This document shows positions 6,246 through 9,837 of a stretch of DNA of 9,837 nt, piece after piece; position 1 is the first letter of the stretch; the number at the start of each line of letters is the position of its first letter. The notes below the pieces were generated by a model that was given only the letters and a program-made list of their open reading frames with translations, was not told the DNA's origin and did no database searches. The position numbers and the translations under genes were made by a program. The stretch spans positions 1-9,837 of the forward strand of contig JAISNF010000065.1 of NCBI GenBank assembly GCA_031276415.1. The letters are read 5' to 3'. Source of the stretch: Planctomycetaceae bacterium (GTDB taxonomy: Bacteria; Planctomycetota; Planctomycetia; Pirellulales; Thermoguttaceae).

Positions 6246-6481
6246 TTAACCACAGAGAACACAGAGTTCACAGAGAGGAATTTTTAAAATTATTTTAGAT
6301 CAAAAATCAATGATAATATTAGGAAACTTCTAAAAACATTGTTTTTAAAAAAGTGCATCCTTAAAAATAAGGACTTGTAAATATTTTTACCTAAAAAGTA
6401 TGTTTTTAGAAGTTACTATTAAATAATGTTTCGATTCCAATTAAAAATTTCCTCTGTGTTCTCTGTGTTCTCTGTGGTTAA
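6246..6481. repeat. Nested inverted-repeat element with hairpin-rich core
   Basis: Outer arms are a perfect 21-bp inverted pair of the CCACAGAGAACACAG family at 6246-6266 and 6461-6481, with weaker pairing extending inward. Inner arms are a perfect 15-bp inverted pair, aacttctaaaaacat at 6325-6339 and its complement at 6400-6414. Inside are two small hairpins: CCTTA/TAAGG (6359-6372) and GTAAA/TTTAC (6377-6390). No open reading frame or transposase is present. The outer arms match those of the element at 1884-2074, but the core differs. Confidence 0.8.
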
Positions 6482-6504
6482 TAAAAATCTGTGGTTAATA
6501 AAAA
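6471..6504. repeat. 17-bp tandem duplication
   Basis: tctgtggttaataaaaa at 6471-6487 is repeated exactly at 6488-6504. It duplicates the outer tip of the right arm of the inverted-repeat element. Confidence 0.9.
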
Positions 6505-6550
6505 TATATTTGTGTTTTTTAGAATTTCCCGTAAAAATCAGCATGAATAA

Positions 6551-8632
6551 TTACGGCGATTGTTTATTTTCGATGCAATAAACTTTTTTTGTACCGCGAA
6601 TAAAAATCCGATCATTTAATATTGCCGGACTTGTAACACATGGTTCTTGCATGGGATTGATTGCCAGAAGCATTGCTCCGGCGGCTTCTTCCGTCAACAT
6701 GCCTTCATCATCTGTTGCCGATTTTGATAAATCAATAACAAACGCACGCGGATCATCTTCCGATTTATCAAAAGCGTACAACAAATTACCCGCCAGCACC
6801 GGTGAAGAATAAAAACTGGAAATCCCTTCGCCAATTTCTAATTCCCAAAACGCCGCCCGTTTGTTTTTAATAGTTGCCGGATTGTACGCCGTCAAATAAC
6901 CGCCGGAATCCAACGTGTAAAAATATTGTTCCGTTGCCAACGGACTTGGCGTATCCGGTAAGGCATTAACGCCCTGCCAAAGAATATTTGTTGCGGTAAC
7001 ATCGCCGGTTCCGGAGGCGTCAATTGCTGTTGTACGCGGAGTTTGGTTCGTAACAAAAACTACATTTCCCTGCGCCGCAGGCGACGGTCCGACATCACCG
7101 CCAAGACATTTACAACGCCAGATTTCCTTGCCGTCCTCAGGATCATAAGCAATCACAAATGGATCGCCGCAAGTTATAATTTGATAACGATCCGCAATCT
7201 TTTTAATAATCGGCGACGACCACGAATTGGGAATTTCGCGCGGAATTTCCCAAATAATGTTACCGGTATTCACTTCAAACGCATACAATTTTGACTTGCC
7301 GTCTGTTCCGTCACCAACATCATACTGGACAATTAACCGGTCAAAATACAACACCGGCGAAGCAGAAAAACCATAAGAACTTTCAGGAATACCAAGATGT
7401 TTACTCCAAAGAACACGACCGCTAAAATCAACCGCAACAAGATCGCCATTCGCAAATAAAGCAAACGCCCGATAACCGTCAATAACCATTGTCGGTGCGG
7501 CAAATCCCGTGTCTTCGCTAACACGAATCGGTTGTTGACTTGCCGTAACTGACGGAGCGTCAACCGTCCAGACAATTTGACCCGTCTCCGCATCGAAACA
7601 ATAAACCTGACGTTTTTCCTCATTGGCTCCGCTCAAAAACAAACGATTCTTCCAAACAACCGGCGATGATTTACCGGATAACGGAACTTCGGTTTGCCAA
7701 AGAATATTTTCACCGGTTTTGGTATTCCATTTTGTTGGCGGGCTTGAAGAACGAGCAATTCCGCTACCGTCAAAACCACGAAACGATGACCAGTTTTGAG
7801 CAAGTTCCGCAAGAAATGATTCCCGATCCGACAGTGCCGGAACCGGAAGTGCCGGAACAGGGAGTTCCGGAACAGGGAGTGCCGCATTTTCTGTAGTTGC
7901 CGATGATTTATTTTTCTCTGAATTACTGTTTTCGGAATTACCGGATATTGTTTTGGCGAGAGTTTTATTTTGGATTTGTTGCGATTCCGACAGTTTTGCG
8001 GACAGAATATTTTCAAACGGTGACGCCGGAAAAAGAATCAAGCCAAACGCCAAACCCAGCAATGCCGTTGATACGCCTACAATTGTCAGAGTTCCCAATC
8101 GAAGGCGTTCCGAATCCGATTGCCGTGACACGGATACGGAATTACCGGACGGTATCGGGATATTCCGTTTCAAAATGGAAATCGTCCGCGTGGCAATGAG
8201 AAAAACAACCGCCGCAAAACAAAGAAACGGTGTTGTCCGCATAATCATTTCGCGGCGTCTAAAATAGTCGAGCCGAAGATTTTGATCAAGAATCCGTATT
8301 TTTTCTTTGAGAGTTTCATTTGTTTTATCGGCGGTCAATTGACGTTTCAAGGCGAGAAATTCCTTGTAATCGGTTGGCAACAAATTAAACGTGTCCGATG
8401 CCGGTTGTCGATACGACGGATCACTTGAAAAAAACGGAATCTCGCCAATACTTGAATCGGAAACAGCAAAATCTGTTGTTTCCGATTGCGGACGATAAGA
8501 AAAATGATAGTTGTAAAGGAGAACAACAACAAATATTGCGCAAAATGTCCCGCTTACTGTTGCAGTAAAAACGGACAACCAATAAAGCAATTTAATACCG
8601 CGAACCTGACTCGTTTCTAAAATCGTTGGCAT
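6551..8632 (-). CDS. Membrane-anchored PQQ-like beta-propeller protein
   Basis: A 693-residue protein. Predicted membrane segments lie at about 13-40, 134-150 and 180-202, with a coiled-coil-prone stretch at 88-128 between the first two. Positive charges at the start and after the second segment (K-R) place the N-terminus inside and the C-terminal part outside. After a Ser/Asn-rich linker and a Pro-rich repeat (251-267), a PQQ-like propeller runs from about 280 to the end. It opens W-S-S-F-R-G-F-D-G-S-G and has blade motifs such as A-E-T-G-Q-I-V-W, F-S-G-R-V-L-W, N-T-G-N-I-I-W and E-D-G-K-E-I-W. Such propellers usually serve as binding scaffolds. No dehydrogenase active site or haem motif is visible, so I call no enzyme activity. 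The ATG has no Shine-Dalgarno, and a candidate promoter lies about 80-110 bp upstream. Confidence 0.9.
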   Translation of the reverse strand: MPTILETSQVRGIKLLYWLSVFTATVSGTFCAIFVVVLLYNYHFSYRPQSETTDFAVSDSSIGEIPFFSSDPSYRQPASDTFNLLPTDYKEFLALKRQLTADKTNETLKEKIRILDQNLRLDYFRRREMIMRTTPFLCFAAVVFLIATRTISILKRNIPIPSGNSVSVSRQSDSERLRLGTLTIVGVSTALLGLAFGLILFPASPFENILSAKLSESQQIQNKTLAKTISGNSENSNSEKNKSSATTENAALPVPELPVPALPVPALSDRESFLAELAQNWSSFRGFDGSGIARSSSPPTKWNTKTGENILWQTEVPLSGKSSPVVWKNRLFLSGANEEKRQVYCFDAETGQIVWTVDAPSVTASQQPIRVSEDTGFAAPTMVIDGYRAFALFANGDLVAVDFSGRVLWSKHLGIPESSYGFSASPVLYFDRLIVQYDVGDGTDGKSKLYAFEVNTGNIIWEIPREIPNSWSSPIIKKIADRYQIITCGDPFVIAYDPEDGKEIWRCKCLGGDVGPSPAAQGNVVFVTNQTPRTTAIDASGTGDVTATNILWQGVNALPDTPSPLATEQYFYTLDSGGYLTAYNPATIKNKRAAFWELEIGEGISSFYSSPVLAGNLLYAFDKSEDDPRAFVIDLSKSATDDEGMLTEEAAGAMLLAINPMQEPCVTSPAILNDRIFIRGTKKVYCIENKQSP
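7833..7877. repeat. 15-bp coding minisatellite (Pro-rich linker)
   Basis: Three 15-bp units (agtgccggaaccgga, agtgccggaacaggg, agttccggaacaggg) are followed by a partial fourth. On the minus strand they encode L-P-V-P-x repeats joining the last membrane segment's linker to the propeller. Confidence 0.9.
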
Positions 8633-8656
8633 AAAAGTACAAAAACATTGAACTCA

Positions 8657-8680
8657 CAATTAACAATATAATTAACAATA
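8657..8680. repeat. 12-bp tandem repeat in propeller gene leader
   Basis: caattaacaata (8657-8668) and taattaacaata (8669-8680) differ at one base. They lie 25-48 bp before the ATG and overlap a second possible -10 (TATATT on the minus strand). They could be a pair of protein-binding half-sites or simply slippage. Confidence 0.6.
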
Positions 8681-8713
8681 CGTTAATCAGCAAACCCGAC
8701 AAACAACCTAATC

Positions 8714-8742
8714 ACTTTATCAAATTTACATTTTATAGTCAA
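8714..8742 (-). promoter_or_regulatory. Candidate sigma-70 promoter for propeller gene
   Basis: On the minus strand TTGACT (8742-8737) and TAAAGT (8719-8714) are separated by 17 bp. The -35 matches consensus at 5 of 6 positions and the -10 at 4 of 6. A leader of about 75 nt would result. A rival, TTGCTG-17-TATATT, lies closer to the gene. Confidence 0.35.
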
Positions 8743-8792
8743 TCAGTTACTTTAGTGGAGAGTTTCGCAATGCGGAATTACTATTCGAGCGA

Positions 8793-9587
8793 TTATTCAG
8801 ATTTTCCGATTACAAATTGCCGCAGGGTTTTAATACGATCAGAACTCTTGGACAAACTTTCTCCAATTAAAAAGGAACGAATTCCGCTTTGCATTGTTGT
8901 TTCAATATCAGCACGCGAAGAAATACCGCTGGCAGCAACAATAATTTGATCCGATGTAAAATAACGGACAAAATTTCGTGCGATTTCCGTATCAACATTC
9001 ATTGTTGCCAGATTCCGGTTGTTAATACCGATAAGCGGAAAATGGAACGGTTCAATCTTGCGAATATCCGTTTCATCGGAAACCTCAACCAATACATCAA
9101 TTCGTAACGATGCCGCCAAATCATGTAAATCTTTGAGTTGCGTTGCGTCCAGACATCGGGCAATCAATAACATACAATCCGCATATAACGCCGTTTCATA
9201 AACCTGATATTCCGAAACTATAAAATCTTTTCGTAACACCGGCAACCGGCAATTTCTTCTCGCCGCAATAAGATCGTCCAACGAACCGGAAAAATAATGC
9301 GGTTCCGTCAACACTGAAAGACAAGCCGCTCCGCCTTTTTCGTATTCTGTTGCACAAATTACAGGATCAAGTTCAGGAGCAAATAATCCTTTGGACGGAC
9401 TGCCGCGTTTGATCTCCGCAATCACCGCCGCCGTGTTGAACGAAAATTGAATTTTATTTTGTAACGCATCACGAAATGACCGAAAATCCGTGCGTTCCCG
9501 ATAACGAATACTCAATTCCGTTTCCGAAATTGTTTTCGATTCATAATCCTTTCGGCGTGAAACAATAATTTCTTCAAGTATGTTCAT
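8793..9587 (-). CDS. trpC: Indole-3-glycerol phosphate synthase
   Basis: TrpC closes the ring of carboxyphenylamino-deoxyribulose phosphate to give indole-3-glycerol phosphate in tryptophan synthesis. The 264 residues fit a stand-alone (beta/alpha)8 enzyme. Recognised motifs: A-E-I-K-R-G-S-P-S-K-G with Glu58 and Lys60, E-Y-E-K-G-G-A-A-C-L-S-V-L-T-E at 81-95, L-R-K-D-F with Lys120, V-L-V-E-V with Glu168, I-G-I-N-N-R-N-L with Asn189, and a phosphate-site Ser at 220. The usual V-x-E-S-G-I reads V-A-A-S-G-I, so the conserved Glu is Ala219. The start is the ATG at 9585-9587, which begins M-N-I-L-E-E-I-I. The frame stays open 25 codons further upstream, but that part is unlike TrpC. No Shine-Dalgarno is seen. 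No other trp gene is adjacent. Confidence 0.96.
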   Translation of the reverse strand: MNILEEIIVSRRKDYESKTISETELSIRYRERTDFRSFRDALQNKIQFSFNTAAVIAEIKRGSPSKGLFAPELDPVICATEYEKGGAACLSVLTEPHYFSGSLDDLIAARRNCRLPVLRKDFIVSEYQVYETALYADCMLLIARCLDATQLKDLHDLAASLRIDVLVEVSDETDIRKIEPFHFPLIGINNRNLATMNVDTEIARNFVRYFTSDQIIVAASGISSRADIETTMQSGIRSFLIGESLSKSSDRIKTLRQFVIGKSE

Positions 9588-9591
9588 TTTT

Positions 9592-9615
9592 TGTACTGAA
9601 ATTCTGTACTGAAAT
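9592..9615. repeat. 13-bp direct repeat in trpC leader
   Basis: tgtactgaaat occurs at 9592-9602 and 9605-9615 with a 13-bp period. The first copy begins five bases before the trpC ATG. It could be an operator or translational element, or slippage. Confidence 0.7.
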
Positions 9616-9738
9616 ATCTGACAAGTTTTTAGAAAAAACGAAACATAAAAATAGACCGTCAATAATACAAATTATTTTTGAAAATAATGACGAATATTTT
9701 TTACGTATATTTTACGATCACATTTTTCGCAACAGAGT

Positions 9739-9837
9739 TTATTTTCGCCGTTTTTCAATATTGTTGCGCAGCCGTTCAATTGTTTTTTTCATATTGGGTC
9801 GTTCTTCGGAAAAGGAATCGTCGAAAATGACACTTTT
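9739..9837 (-). CDS. C-terminal fragment of unidentified protein
   Basis: An open frame enters from the right edge and ends at TAA (9739-9741), giving 32 residues. The tail is charged and helical: S-F-S-E-E-R-P-N-M-K-K-T-I-E-R-L-R-N-N-I-E-K-R-R-K. Codon use and strand match the neighbours, and the other frames here give nothing better. The protein cannot be identified from this fragment. The stop lies 151 bp before trpC. An 8-bp AT-only palindrome at 9671-9688 lies between them and is at best a weak terminator. Confidence 0.6.
   Translation of the reverse strand, partial: KSVIFDDSFSEERPNMKKTIERLRNNIEKRRK

Larger units (their letters stand above)
6117..6550. other. Gene-free, repeat-filled interval
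   Basis: No gene is visible in these 434 bp. Reading upward there is: an AT-rich leader of the dehydrogenase (6117-6180); a CCGAAAA/TTTTCGG hairpin with a 4-nt loop (6188-6205); a relative of the aacttctaaaaac motif (6206-6216, taacttctaat); the nested inverted-repeat element (6246-6481); and a 17-bp tandem duplication (6471-6504) before the end of the propeller gene. I saw no good promoter for the dehydrogenase. Confidence 0.6.

Noticed and set aside
6246..6481. Insertion sequence
   Set aside because: No transposase or any open frame lies between the inverted arms, so at most it is a non-autonomous element.
9588..9662. N-terminal extension of TrpC by 25 codons
   Set aside because: The extension crosses a 13-bp direct repeat and is unlike TrpC. 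The internal ATG gives the normal family N-terminus.

Overview
The window reads as a low-GC, gene-sparse bacterial chromosome segment, most likely from a planctomycete (Planctomycetota). The main support is the 693-residue membrane-anchored PQQ-like beta-propeller with the W-x-x-F-R-G-x-D-G-S-G opening typical of planctomycete propeller proteins, and the BatC-like TPR protein ending in V-E-K-D-W. The phylum call is inference; no rRNA or other decisive marker is present. All six confident genes, plus a truncated seventh at the right edge, are on the minus strand, so the sequence is best read from high to low coordinates.

In transcription order: the C-terminal 32 codons of an unidentified protein (9739-9837); trpC, indole-3-glycerol phosphate synthase (8793-9587, start corrected to an internal ATG); a three-TM protein with a periplasmic PQQ-like propeller (6551-8632); a 434-bp gene-free interval built from nested inverted repeats; a D-2-hydroxyacid dehydrogenase (5130-6116); a small AT-rich orphan gene (4472-4924); about 1.1 kb without a confident gene, holding a striking 21-bp palindrome array; purA, adenylosuccinate synthase (2088-3395, GTG start with a clear Shine-Dalgarno); a second nested inverted-repeat element; and a secreted or anchored TPR/coiled-coil protein with a long Q/N-rich tail (25-1851). 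The genes do not form an obvious pathway. They are separated by gaps of 150 bp or more and look like single-gene transcription units.

The intergenic DNA is the unusual part. Two dispersed repeat families recur: a CCACAGAGAACACAG family and an ATCTGCGGACAATT family. Several copies are arranged as nested inverted repeats around different cores. Between 3.8 and 4.1 kb lie eleven 20-21 bp units, each a small palindrome. If transcribed from the minus strand, nearly all of the imperfect pairs become G-U wobbles, which suggests an RNA hairpin array. A twelfth unit appears to have its loop expanded by about 21 nt and is followed on the minus strand by seven Ts, resembling an intrinsic terminator. The array and the neighbouring AT-rich orphan gene are bracketed by two near-identical direct copies of a 40-bp dispersed repeat. 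This island is the best candidate here for something undescribed. Short tandem duplications (12-21 bp) are common throughout, in genes as well as between them.
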